The notes beneath the pieces were generated by a model. That model ran no database searches and was not told where the DNA came from. It saw only the letters and a program-made list of their open reading frames with translations. This document shows, one piece after another, positions 7,131 through 16,997 of a stretch of DNA of 63,097 nucleotides (position 1 is the first letter of the stretch; the number at the start of each line of letters is the position of its first letter). The stretch is from Amycolatopsis nivea (GTDB lineage: Bacteria; Actinomycetota; Actinomycetes; Mycobacteriales; Pseudonocardiaceae): assembly GCF_004522235.1 (NCBI RefSeq), contig NZ_SDLT01000017.1, positions 122,477-185,573 of the forward strand, written 5' to 3'. A program made the translations under genes and the position numbers.

Positions 7131-10100
7131 GTCGTGCTCCTGAGTTGTGCGATGGCGGTGTCCCCGTTCAACTCGACGGAAACAGCGAAACGAGGCAGCT
7201 CCCGACCCCGACCGGACACCCGGCCGTCGGCATGCACGCGGATCTCGGCCGGGTAGATCTCTTCAGCCAACTCCGAGCGGACAGCGTCCTTCGCCGCGAT
7301 CCGGGTCAGCAGCCAGCCACGCTGCTCGAGCGGTGGCACCGCGGCGAATTCGGCCCGTTCCTCGGCCGCGAGGTAGACACCGCCGTAAATCTCGCGCGCG
7401 GCGACAGTCGGCCAGCGGTCAGTGACAGACACGCGCCCGCCGTCCAAGCGCTCCGAAAGCAGGTGCTGGTGCGGGAAGGCGTAGACGCGATGGGCCGCGC
7501 GGTCGCACGGGAACCGGACGTCTCGCCAGCCCTCGACGGTCGCCAGCACCTGGCCGTCGCGCACCAGTTCGGCGTCCATTTCCAGCACGTCCGGCCGGGG
7601 CAGCCGCGTTCGCACCAGGCATTCGACCCGGGTGCCCGGTCCGGGTTCCGCGGCGTGCCAGGTGATCCGGCCGATCGAGCGGGGGAAGGCGAGCAGATCG
7701 TCGGACCGGGTCGCCATCAGCCAGCAGCCCAGCAGCTGGCCCACGTTGTCGAGCAGCCCGCCGGGAGCGGACGGCACCACCAGCTCGCCCCGGATGTGCT
7801 GTTCGCCGAGACCGGTCAACCGCGCCAAGCCTTGGTACGCCGGGCCGTGGAACATCTCGCGGCGCGCGTAGATTTCGGCCGCGGCCAACGGCGGCGGGGT
7901 TTCCGGCGCTGGAATCAGCGCGCGGGGCGGCGGTGGCCGGTACGAGCCCAGCTCGACGGTCAGCAGTGCGTACGGTCCGATCTCGACAGTCACCTGGTCG
8001 CCCCGGCGGCTGAGCGACAGCGGCACTTGCTGGGCAGGAGCGGCGATCAGCCACCGCGAGAACACCGCGTCGCGCACTGTGGCCGCGGTCGTGCCCGGCC
8101 ACGTCCGTTCGACGGCCCGGCAGGCGAGGTCCACCAGCGTGGTCGCGGGCACCACCGGGCGGAAGTCGGTCTCGTCGGGCCAGTCGTCGCGCTGCCGGAA
8201 GAACCGGTGGTCGCGCAGGTACGGCATCGCGGCGAGCGATACGTCCACAGTGGACTCGACCGGACGCTGGACCGCAGCCGCGACGACGTCCGCCGCGCTC
8301 TGGCGGGTCTGGTCGAGCAGCGCGCGGAACTCCGCGGCGATCGCCTCGGGCGTCCCCGCGGGCAGCTCCGGCAGGCTCCGGTCCTCAAGCAGCCCACGCG
8401 CCCGTTCCCTTAGTGTCAGCAGCGGTCGCCCAGTGTTCAGTCGGATCCGCCGCGGCTCCGCAGCCGCGAAGTCGGGTGCGCCGCCTTCGGTCCACCACGC
8501 CGTCGCGACCCGGCGGAGCTGAGCGAGTCCGGAGCGGGTGCCGGATCCGGCGGCGACGACCAGGTGCCGCCGGTCGCCGAGTGTGTCGGCGACGAACGAG
8601 CCCAGCTGCCCGGCGCCGACCTGGACGAACACGCGGAATCCGGCCTGGTGCAGGGACTCGGTCAGCTCGCGGAAGCGCACCGGGCGCACGAGGTGCTCCA
8701 GGTACAGCCGGCGGATCGCGTCCGGTTCGGCGGGATAGGGCTGCGCGGTCGTAGCCGACCACACCGGCACGGCGGGTTCGCGCAGCTCCAGCTCCGCCGC
8801 GAGCCGCGTGAACGGCTCCAGGTGCGGCCGCAGCAACGGCGTGTGGAAGCCGGACCGGAACGGTAGCGTCCGCGCCACGATTCCCTTGCTGCGGCACGAC
8901 TTGGCGAACGCCGCTATCGCGTCCGGCGGACCGCACACGATCGTCTGCTGCGCCGCGTTTTCGTGGGAGACAACGAGATCTTCGGTGAGCAGCTCTGCCG
9001 CTCGCCCAGCCGGGCAGCCCACCACCAGGTAGTCCGCGGCGGGCAGTTCGAATCCTTCCGGCCAGTACCGGTCCAGCAGATCCGGCTCCGGCTGGTACAT
9101 CCCGGCGGCCTGCATCGCGGTCCACTCGCCGGCGCTGTGCCCGGCGAGCGCGTCCGGGCGGATCGCCAGCCGCCGCAACGCCTGGTCGAGCACGAGCCCC
9201 GCCGCCGACACGCTCGCCGCCCGCGCGGGCACGCTCGCGGTCGACCAGTGCGGACGGTCGAGTCCGAAGTGCCGGGCGACATCGGCGAGGCGCGGTTCGG
9301 CGTCCGCTTCCAATCCCGGGTACAGGAACACGGTTTTCCCGTGCGGCAGCAGCGGGTCGGCGGTGCACCAGAGGTCGGCGCTGCGCCACGCCCGGCCGGT
9401 GGCCGCGACCTTGCCGATCACCTTGCGGGCCATGGCCAGTTTGCGTTCGTCCGGGCCGACGATCCCGATCCGGCACCGCCCGTCCCCCGGCTCACCCGGC
9501 CGGTCGAGGCGGTCCAGCAGCTCCGCCGGGGAGTTCGCGGCCAGCCGCAGCACGCGTTCCGGCTCGGTGACGCGTGCTTTGCGTTTCGGCGCCGGATCCC
9601 CAGCCTCCACCACCAGGTGCGCGTTCACGCCACCGAATCCGAACGCGCTCACCGCGGCCACCCGCGGCAACGCGCCCCACGCCTCGGCTTCGGCCAGCAC
9701 GCGGAACCGCGTCTTGTCGAGCAACGGGTTCGGGTCGCCGCAGTGCAGCGTCGGCGGAAGCACCTCGTGGTGCAGCGCGAGCGCCACCTTGACCAGCCCA
9801 GCGACCCCGGCTGTCGACAGCGTGTGCCCGATCATCGACTTGACCGAGCCGATCACCGCGCGCGGACCGCTGGTCGTGCCGAACACCTCGGCGACGGTGG
9901 TCAGCTCAGCCGCGTCTCCGGCGGGCGTGGCCGTGCCGTGCGCCTCCAGCAGGCCGATTCCCGCCGGGTCCATTCCGTCCCACGCCCGGCGCAGCGCGAG
10001 GGTCTGGCCCGCGACGGACGGGCTGAGCAAGCTCGCGCCCCGCCCGTCGCTCGACGTGCCGCTGCCCCGCAGCACGGCGTACACGCGGTCGCCGTCGCGC

Positions 10101-10963
10101 CGGGCGTCGGCCAGCCGCTTGAGCACGACGATCGCGGTGCCCTCGCCGATCAACATTCCGTCGGCACCGCGCGAGAGCGGGCTGATCCGCTGGCTCGGCG
10201 ACAGCGCGCCGAGCTGGGTGAACAGCGACCAGAGCGTGTCGTCGTGCGTTTGGTGCACACCGCCGGCCAACACGGCGTCGCAGCGGCCCCGGGCCAGTTC
10301 CCCGATCGCCTGGTCGACCGCGACCAGCGACGACGCGCACGCGGCGTCAACGGTATAGGCCGGGCCGCCGAGGTCGAGCCGGTTCGCCACGCGGGCCGCG
10401 GCGAGGTTGGGCACCAGCCCGGCGGCGGTCTCCGGCCGGAACTCGCCCAAGGTTTCGCGCAACGCCGTGCGCAGCCGGTCGACCACGTCCGGGCTGGCGG
10501 ACGGGACCAGTTCGCCGACCGTGCGGGCGATCTGCCGGACCGTGCGGACCCGCTGGTCGAATCCTTGCAGCCCCGGCGAAAGATAGCCGCCGCGGCCGAG
10601 CACGACGCCGATCCGTTCGGGGTCGCCGAGCCCGCTGAGACCGCCAGCGTCGTCCACTGCGGCCACGGCGACCGCGAGCGCCGTCAGCTGGTCCGGCTCG
10701 ATCCCGGCCAGCGACGTCGGCGGCACGCCGTAAGCGGCTGGGTCGAATTCGAGCGTGTCCGGAGCGAATCCGCCGCGGCGGCCGTGCGTCCGGTCCGGCG
10801 CGGAGCCGTCTTGCCCATGGAACGCCGGGTCGCGACGATCCTCCGGAATCTCAGTGACGGCGTCAGCACCTTCGACAAGATTCCGCCAGTACTGGTCCAC
10901 AGTGGACGCTCCGGGGAGGAAAACACCCATCCCGACGAGCGCGACCGGTTCCTGCCTCACCAT
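7127..10963 (-). CDS. Iterative type I polyketide/lipid synthase: KS-AT-DH with PPTase-like tail
   Basis: 1278 aa. KS (about residues 5-450) has active Cys in DAACASSL (about 208) and His in EAHGTA (about 341) and IGHT (about 379). AT (about 530-830) has GHSAGE (Ser about 609) and GFHTP (His about 704), but lacks the usual GQGSQ opening, reading FLYPGLEAD. A hot-dog dehydratase pair (about 900-1120) has DH in YLRDHRFF and Asp in LLDNVGQLL. The last ~70 residues contain RIAAKDAV, resembling 4'-phosphopantetheinyl transferases. No ACP, KR or thioesterase is present, so it must work with the neighbouring synthase and the free ACP. Its start overlaps the upstream stop by 7 nt. Confidence 0.9.
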   Translation of the reverse strand: MVRQEPVALVGMGVFLPGASTVDQYWRNLVEGADAVTEIPEDRRDPAFHGQDGSAPDRTHGRRGGFAPDTLEFDPAAYGVPPTSLAGIEPDQLTALAVAVAAVDDAGGLSGLGDPERIGVVLGRGGYLSPGLQGFDQRVRTVRQIARTVGELVPSASPDVVDRLRTALRETLGEFRPETAAGLVPNLAAARVANRLDLGGPAYTVDAACASSLVAVDQAIGELARGRCDAVLAGGVHQTHDDTLWSLFTQLGALSPSQRISPLSRGADGMLIGEGTAIVVLKRLADARRDGDRVYAVLRGSGTSSDGRGASLLSPSVAGQTLALRRAWDGMDPAGIGLLEAHGTATPAGDAAELTTVAEVFGTTSGPRAVIGSVKSMIGHTLSTAGVAGLVKVALALHHEVLPPTLHCGDPNPLLDKTRFRVLAEAEAWGALPRVAAVSAFGFGGVNAHLVVEAGDPAPKRKARVTEPERVLRLAANSPAELLDRLDRPGEPGDGRCRIGIVGPDERKLAMARKVIGKVAATGRAWRSADLWCTADPLLPHGKTVFLYPGLEADAEPRLADVARHFGLDRPHWSTASVPARAASVSAAGLVLDQALRRLAIRPDALAGHSAGEWTAMQAAGMYQPEPDLLDRYWPEGFELPAADYLVVGCPAGRAAELLTEDLVVSHENAAQQTIVCGPPDAIAAFAKSCRSKGIVARTLPFRSGFHTPLLRPHLEPFTRLAAELELREPAVPVWSATTAQPYPAEPDAIRRLYLEHLVRPVRFRELTESLHQAGFRVFVQVGAGQLGSFVADTLGDRRHLVVAAGSGTRSGLAQLRRVATAWWTEGGAPDFAAAEPRRIRLNTGRPLLTLRERARGLLEDRSLPELPAGTPEAIAAEFRALLDQTRQSAADVVAAAVQRPVESTVDVSLAAMPYLRDHRFFRQRDDWPDETDFRPVVPATTLVDLACRAVERTWPGTTAATVRDAVFSRWLIAAPAQQVPLSLSRRGDQVTVEIGPYALLTVELGSYRPPPPRALIPAPETPPPLAAAEIYARREMFHGPAYQGLARLTGLGEQHIRGELVVPSAPGGLLDNVGQLLGCWLMATRSDDLLAFPRSIGRITWHAAEPGPGTRVECLVRTRLPRPDVLEMDAELVRDGQVLATVEGWRDVRFPCDRAAHRVYAFPHQHLLSERLDGGRVSVTDRWPTVAAREIYGGVYLAAEERAEFAAVPPLEQRGWLLTRIAAKDAVRSELAEEIYPAEIRVHADGRVSGRGRELPRFAVSVELNGDTAIAQLRSTT

Positions 10964-13900
10964 AGCGACGCCGTGTACAGGACCGCGCGATCAGTTCCGT
11001 AGGCGAGTTCGCGCAACAGAGCCGCGACGCCTTCTCCGGCGTCGAGCAGGGCGACCTCCCGGCGTTCGTACTCGCGGGCCAGCTCCGGCGAAACCATCCC
11101 GCTGTGGTCAGCGCCGGGGGCCCACGGTCCCCAGTGGACAGTGACTGCGCGGCCGGGCCAGCTCGTGCTCAGCGCTTCCAGAGCGTCGTTCGCCGCGGCA
11201 TAGTCGGTCTGGCCGCGGTTGCCGAGCACTGCGGCGATGCTGCCGAAGAAGGCGACGAACCCGGGTTCAACCCCGAACTCCGGCAACGCCGAGAGCAACG
11301 CGCGCGCACCGTCCACTTTGGTCTCGAAGACGGTGCGGAACGACTGTTCGTCCTTGTCCGCCATGAGCTTGTCGTCGATCACGCCCGCGGCGAAGACGAC
11401 GCCGTCGATCCGGCCGTGCCGCGCCACGAGGTCTTTGACCAGTTGGTGCACGGCGTTCGCGTCGCGTACGTCGAGCGACTGGTACGCGGGGTCGCCGCCC
11501 ACAGCCCGGATCTCGTCAAGGGTGCGGCCGATCTCGCGCTGCGCCAGGACGGTCCGCACCTGGCGTTCGATGTCGGCCACCGATCCGCCGCGTCCGGCGA
11601 GCACGGCCCGCATCGCGGCGGGGTCGGCGGGCAGGTCGTCGGGTTCGCCGGGCCACGGAGTGCGTCCGGCGAGTTCGATCCGGCAGCCGGACTCGGCGAA
11701 CGCGACCGCCGCGCGGGCGGTGATCCCGCGCGCCCCGCCGACGAGCAGGACCAGGGAATCCGGGCCGAGGTCCAGCGCGGCGAGTTCGCCGCCGCCCGGC
11801 CCGGCCCCGGAGTAGGCGATCGACCCGAGTTCCTGAGGCTGCGGCTCGATCGTGAAGCGGCCGTCGTGGTCATGGCCGACGACGGACGGGCCGTCGCTGC
11901 AGGCTTCGTCGACCAGCACCTTCGCGAGGTCTTGCCCGACCTCGACCAGCCGGGTGACGCCCGCGCGTTCCAGCGCGGCCGAGCGGACCAGGCCGCGAAG
12001 CCCGGCAGTTCCCGGCTCCGCCGCGATCAGGACATCTCCATGCACGGCCTTGAGCCGGGTGAACAGCTCCGGTGCCTCGGCGCCTTCGGCGAGCAGCACG
12101 GTGAGTTTGGCGTCCTCGGTGACGATCTTCGCTCCCGCGCACGCGAAAGCCTCGCGGACCGACGCGTCGCCGCCCAGCACCGCCACGGACTTTCCGCGCA
12201 GCCGCGCGGGATCCGGGTCGAGCGGGAACGGCACTCTGGCCAGCCGGTACCGCTTCGGCGCGGCCGCCGCCGGAGCGGGCGACAACCAGCTCTCCAGGTG
12301 CGCGGTGAGGGCGTTCGCGGTCCGGTCGCGGCTGAGCTGATCGGTGCGGTCGTCGGCGGGCAGGCCCAGTTTGCCCAGCAGGGTTCCGGCGATCTCGGTC
12401 CGTTTGATCGAGTCGATCGACAGGTCCGCCTCGAGGTCGAGGTCGCCCGCGATCATCTCCGCCGGGTAGCCGGTGCGTTCGCTGATCACGCCGATCACGG
12501 TCGTCAGCACGTCGGCGGGCGCTGCCTCGATCGCCGCTGGTTCCGGTGCGGCCGCCGGCTCCTCGATCACCGGGGCGAGCGCCGGGACGAGGGCCGGGGC
12601 GGCTGGCGCGGGTGCGGTGCCCAGGTACCCGAGCATCACGTCGCGCTGCGCCGCGACGAGTTCGCGGGCGGTGCGCAGGAAGTCGACGACCGCTTGGTCG
12701 CGGCTGGGGGCGGGCTCGGTCATCGCGGTGCTCCGTATCCGTCGGGCAGGCGGGAGGGCGGGGGTTTCGGCGCCGGGTGCGCGGACGGACCGGCCGTCGA
12801 CTGCCCACGCGGTGGCGGCGGGTTCGGGGCGCGACGGCCGGACCAGCCGTTCGGTGCGGACGGCGACGCCCGCTTGCGCGAGGCGGGACAACGCGGTCAG
12901 GAATCCGTTGAGGCCAGGTCCGCACGCGACCGCGGTGTGCGGGCGGTCTCCGAGGATCTCCCCCACCAGCGCGGTCAGCACGCGGCCGGGCCCGACCTCG
13001 ACGAACGTCCGCGCACCCGCCGCGTACATCGATTCGATCTGGTCGAGAAACCGCACCGGTGCGCCGATCTGCACCGCGAGTTCGCCGCAGACGTCGCCTT
13101 CGTACGGTTGCGCCATCCGGTTCGACCACACCGGCAACCGAGGCGCGGAGAGGTCTTCCTCGGCAAGCGCCGCCGCGAAGGCGTCGCCAGCTCCGGCGAC
13201 CAGCGGGCTGTGGAACGCGCAGGCCACCGGGATCCGCTTGGCCGCGATACCGGTCTCGCGCAGCCGCCGGATCGCGCGTTCCACCGCAGGCACCGGCCCG
13301 GACAGGACACTCTGCGTGGGCGCGTTGTGGTTGGCCACCACGACGTCCGGGCCGATCAGGGTCGAGGTGAGGACGTCGCGCGACGCCTTTACCGCGGCCA
13401 TCGTGCCGGGTGCGGCGACGTCGGCGATGGCCTTCGCCCGGGCCCGGCTGAGCCGCACGAGGGTCGCGGTGTCGAACGCGCCCGCGACCGACAGCGCGAC
13501 CAGTTCGCCGTAGCTGTGCCCGCCGAGGAAGTCCGGCCGGACGCCGACTTGGTCCAGCAGCCGCGCCACCGCGGTTTCGACCAGCCCCAGCGCGGGCTGC
13601 GCGACGCGCGTGTCGGTCAGCGCGTTCTCTTGCGCCGCAACGGAATCAGGGTCGAAGGCATTCGGCGGGAAAGCGGTTGCGGCGACGTCGGGGGCGAGGC
13701 GCAGGATTTCGGCCAGTTCGGGGAAGTGCACGAACAGCTCGGCGAGCATGCCGACGCGCTGGCTGCCCTGGCCGGGGAACAAGAACGCGACTTTGCCGGG
13801 GTCAGCCGCGCTCGGGACGATGCCGGCGAGGGTCTCCGCGGTTCCGGCGGGCCAGTCGCGGAGCCCGTGCCGCCGGTCGGGAGCGACCGGGCCCGCGCCG

Positions 13901-16725
13901 AGCACGGCGTGGAAATTGGTACCGCCGAACCCGAACGCGCTCACTCCGGCCAGCCGCGCCGGGTCCGCCCACGGCCGGGCCGAGGTGGTGAACGTGAACG
14001 GGCTGGCCGCCGGGTCCCAGGCCGTGGTGGGCTTGGTCAGGTGCAGCGTCGGCGGGACGACCTCGTGCCACAGCGCGAGCGCGGCCTTGATCAGCCCGGC
14101 CAGCCCGGCCGCGCACTTCGTGTGGCCGATCTGGCTCTTGACCGAACCGAGCGCGCAGGAGCCCGGCGCGGCCCCGGCCTCGGCGAAGAAGCTCGTCAAA
14201 GTGCGCAGTTCGGTCGCGTCGCCGACGACCGTTCCGGTGCCGTGCGCCTCCACCAGCCCGACGTCCGCCGGAGACACCCCGGCGTCGCGGTAGGCCCGTT
14301 CCAGCGCGCGGGCCTGCCCTTCCGGACGCGGCGCGGTGAGCCCCAGCGCCTTTCCGTCGCTCGCCGCGCCCACGCCCTTGACCACGGCGTAGATCCGGTC
14401 ACCGTCGCGTTCGGCGTCGGCGAGCCGTTTGAGCACCAGGCAGGCGACGCCCTCACCGAGCGCGATGCCGTCGGCGGACGCGTCGAACGGACGGCACCGC
14501 CCGGTCGGCGACAACGCGCCGGCGGCGGTGAACATCAGGTAGTCGTGGATGCCGTTGTGCAGGTCGACCGCCCCGCACAGCACGAGCGAACTGGTTCCGC
14601 TCCGCAATTCCTTGACCGCGAGATCCAGTGCGGCCAGCGAGGATCCGCAGGCGGCGTCGACGGTGTAGTTCGCGCCGCCGAGGTCGAGCCGGTTGGCGAT
14701 CCGGCCGGAGATGACGTTGGCGAGCGTGCCGGGGAAGGTGTCCTCGGTCGGTTCGGGTAGCTGGTCCCGGAGTTCGCTCGGGACGTCCTCGAAGTAGCCG
14801 TCGAGCAGCGAGCGCAGCGTGCCCGCGTTCGCGAGGTCGCCGCCGGCCTCGGCACCGAACACGACGCTCGTGCGTTCCCGGTCGAACTCCCGGTCTTCGT
14901 ACCCGGCGTCGGCCAGCGCGCGGCGCGCGGTCTCCAGCGACACGAGCTGCGCCGGGTCGATGCTGCTCATCGCGGACGGCGGAATGCCGTAGTCCAGCGG
15001 GTCGACCGGCAGCGGCGGCAGGAAACCGCCCCACTTCGACGTCGACTGTCCGAAGTAGACCTCCGGGTCCCAGCGCTCGGGCGGCACCTCGGCGACCGAA
15101 TCCTCGCCGCGCAGGATGTTCGACCAGAACGCTTCGAGATCGGGCGCGCCCGCGAAGGTACCGGCCATGCCGATGACCGCGATGTCGCGGCTCGCCGTCT
15201 CCGCCTCTTCGACCGGGCGAGCGAACGTCCGTCCCGAGGAGACTTCGGCGTGCAGTTCCGCGATTGTGGTCCGGCGGTCGCGCAGCACGGCGACCTCCCC
15301 GGCCATGTACATCCCGTCGGCGAGCTGAGTCTGCGCGCTCAGCCGCGTTCCGTCGCGGCGCACGCCCTTGCTGGCGATCCGCGACCGTCCGGTGTTCAGC
15401 TCTTCGAGCCGTTGCCAGGCCTCCCGCGCGGGCACGTCGGTCAGGTCTGCCTTGAGCTGCTGGAACTCCGTCGTGTACGGGCTGAGCAGGCAGCGCGTGC
15501 GATGGCCCGGCGCGGTTTCGAGGGTGACTGTGGTGTCGGCGGCGAGCACGCATTCCTGGAACAGCCGAGTGATCGCGCCGTGCTGCACGGCTTCCTTGGT
15601 GAAGAGGTAGGCAGTGCCGAGCAGAACGCCCGCACCGTCAAGCGGCGCGGCCATCGCGGCGACCATCGCGGCCGAACGGGCGTCGTGGATCCCGCCCGCG
15701 AACAGCACCTCGACGTCCTTCTCCCCCGCCAGGACAGCCAGCTGCTCTTCCCACAGCTCGAAGCTCGACCGCGGTCCGACGTGGCCGCCGCATTCGGCTC
15801 CCTCGAACACGAACCGGCGCACCCCGGCGTCGAGGTACTGGCGGAGCAGGATCGGCGAGGGAACGTGCAGGAAGGTCGCGATGCCCTCGGCTTCCAACGC
15901 CTTGGCCTGCCCCGGTTTCCCGCCCGCGATCAGCACGCAGCGCGGCCGGGCGGCCCGGATCGCGGCGAACTGCTCGGCGCGCAGGTCGTCGGGGACGAAG
16001 CCGAGGATGCCCGCGCCCCACGGCCGGGCGCCGAGCCGTTCGGCGGTGCCGCGCAACAACTCGGCCGTGCGCGCGCCGTTCGCGGTAGCCACTGCGATGA
16101 ACGGAAATCCGGCCGCGTCCGCGACCGCGGCGGCGAACGCGGGCTGGTCGCTGACGCGTGTCATCGGGCCCTGCACGATCGGCAGCGCGGTGCCCAGCGT
16201 GCGGCACAGCCGATCGCCCAACGCTGCCGAGGGCAGCTCCGCCCCGATGACCCGACGGACGCTGGCCTCCGTCGCGGACGGCAGGAGCACCCCCGCCGCG
16301 CCGCCCGCGAGCGCGCCCACTGCCGTCCGCTCTCCGGCCGCACGGCCCCACACCGGGACGTCGAACCTGCCGAGAAGCTGTTGCAGCAGAACGAACTCGC
16401 TCAACTCGCCGACCCCGGCGACGAGCCCCAGCGCACCGCCGCGGACCGCTTCGGCGGCGGTTGCCGCGTCGGTCACCTCGGCGAGCGCGCCCTGCCACGG
16501 CGCTTTCGTCCGGATCGCGAAGGCCGCGCCCGCGGGCAGCGGTCCGTCCGTGCGCACGCCGTAGGGCACGCGAACCCGGGCCGCGACCAGGCGCAGCTCG
16601 ACCGGGTCGGCCCCGTCGAGCACGCCCAGCCCGCCGCCGCGCGCGACGGCCGCCACCGTGTCGGGATCGCCGACGCCCAGGCACCGCAGCCGTCGAGCGT
16701 GCGACGGCGGGACGAGCTCGACCAT
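10957..16725 (-). CDS. PUFA-synthase-like type I lipid synthase: PfaD-type ER-KS-AT-ACP-KR
   Basis: 1922 aa. Residues about 1-470 are a flavin-dependent enoyl reductase of the 2-nitropropane-dioxygenase/PfaD type (IVQGPMTRVSD, about 178; GGHVGPR, about 306). KS follows from about 510, with Cys in DAACGSS (about 692) and His in EAHGTGT (828) and IGHTK (868). AT starts at FLFPGQGSQ (980), with GHSYGE (1070) and AFHSP (1171), which suggests malonyl specificity. One ACP carries LSIDSIKR (Ser about 1437), the PfaA-type motif. A PfaA-like KR begins at GGARGIT (1663), with Ser/Tyr in GSIAAV...DYAAAN (1828-1840). The ATG at 16725 follows AGGAGGT, overriding an upstream start at 16818. First gene of the operon. 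Confidence 0.92.
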   Translation of the reverse strand: MVELVPPSHARRLRCLGVGDPDTVAAVARGGGLGVLDGADPVELRLVAARVRVPYGVRTDGPLPAGAAFAIRTKAPWQGALAEVTDAATAAEAVRGGALGLVAGVGELSEFVLLQQLLGRFDVPVWGRAAGERTAVGALAGGAAGVLLPSATEASVRRVIGAELPSAALGDRLCRTLGTALPIVQGPMTRVSDQPAFAAAVADAAGFPFIAVATANGARTAELLRGTAERLGARPWGAGILGFVPDDLRAEQFAAIRAARPRCVLIAGGKPGQAKALEAEGIATFLHVPSPILLRQYLDAGVRRFVFEGAECGGHVGPRSSFELWEEQLAVLAGEKDVEVLFAGGIHDARSAAMVAAMAAPLDGAGVLLGTAYLFTKEAVQHGAITRLFQECVLAADTTVTLETAPGHRTRCLLSPYTTEFQQLKADLTDVPAREAWQRLEELNTGRSRIASKGVRRDGTRLSAQTQLADGMYMAGEVAVLRDRRTTIAELHAEVSSGRTFARPVEEAETASRDIAVIGMAGTFAGAPDLEAFWSNILRGEDSVAEVPPERWDPEVYFGQSTSKWGGFLPPLPVDPLDYGIPPSAMSSIDPAQLVSLETARRALADAGYEDREFDRERTSVVFGAEAGGDLANAGTLRSLLDGYFEDVPSELRDQLPEPTEDTFPGTLANVISGRIANRLDLGGANYTVDAACGSSLAALDLAVKELRSGTSSLVLCGAVDLHNGIHDYLMFTAAGALSPTGRCRPFDASADGIALGEGVACLVLKRLADAERDGDRIYAVVKGVGAASDGKALGLTAPRPEGQARALERAYRDAGVSPADVGLVEAHGTGTVVGDATELRTLTSFFAEAGAAPGSCALGSVKSQIGHTKCAAGLAGLIKAALALWHEVVPPTLHLTKPTTAWDPAASPFTFTTSARPWADPARLAGVSAFGFGGTNFHAVLGAGPVAPDRRHGLRDWPAGTAETLAGIVPSAADPGKVAFLFPGQGSQRVGMLAELFVHFPELAEILRLAPDVAATAFPPNAFDPDSVAAQENALTDTRVAQPALGLVETAVARLLDQVGVRPDFLGGHSYGELVALSVAGAFDTATLVRLSRARAKAIADVAAPGTMAAVKASRDVLTSTLIGPDVVVANHNAPTQSVLSGPVPAVERAIRRLRETGIAAKRIPVACAFHSPLVAGAGDAFAAALAEEDLSAPRLPVWSNRMAQPYEGDVCGELAVQIGAPVRFLDQIESMYAAGARTFVEVGPGRVLTALVGEILGDRPHTAVACGPGLNGFLTALSRLAQAGVAVRTERLVRPSRPEPAATAWAVDGRSVRAPGAETPALPPARRIRSTAMTEPAPSRDQAVVDFLRTARELVAAQRDVMLGYLGTAPAPAAPALVPALAPVIEEPAAAPEPAAIEAAPADVLTTVIGVISERTGYPAEMIAGDLDLEADLSIDSIKRTEIAGTLLGKLGLPADDRTDQLSRDRTANALTAHLESWLSPAPAAAAPKRYRLARVPFPLDPDPARLRGKSVAVLGGDASVREAFACAGAKIVTEDAKLTVLLAEGAEAPELFTRLKAVHGDVLIAAEPGTAGLRGLVRSAALERAGVTRLVEVGQDLAKVLVDEACSDGPSVVGHDHDGRFTIEPQPQELGSIAYSGAGPGGGELAALDLGPDSLVLLVGGARGITARAAVAFAESGCRIELAGRTPWPGEPDDLPADPAAMRAVLAGRGGSVADIERQVRTVLAQREIGRTLDEIRAVGGDPAYQSLDVRDANAVHQLVKDLVARHGRIDGVVFAAGVIDDKLMADKDEQSFRTVFETKVDGARALLSALPEFGVEPGFVAFFGSIAAVLGNRGQTDYAAANDALEALSTSWPGRAVTVHWGPWAPGADHSGMVSPELAREYERREVALLDAGEGVAALLRELAYGTDRAVLYTASLW

Positions 16726-16997
16726 CGGCTGACCTCCTGTACCGGGATGGGCAGTGGTGCGCGGACGATCGCCGCGGAACCGTTTACAGCAATAACGCAT
16801 GGGCTGCGGAAAACGCAATACCGGCCGGGAATAATTGCCGCGGAGCGTACCACCGGCCCCCTCGCCGTGCTAATGTCCGAAACCGTGGACCGACCCCTCA
16901 TCAAGCCGCTGAGCAGGGCTTTTGTCATGCGAATGACAGTCCGGAAATACACTTTGCTCACCCCGGTAACACTGTCGCCGAAAATAGTGGAGAACAG

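Noticed and set aside
11104..14760. A 1218-codon plus-strand open frame across the large synthase
   Set aside because: It is antisense to strong synthase motifs, Arg/Gly/Ala-biased and has no domain; GC-rich third positions keep the frame open.
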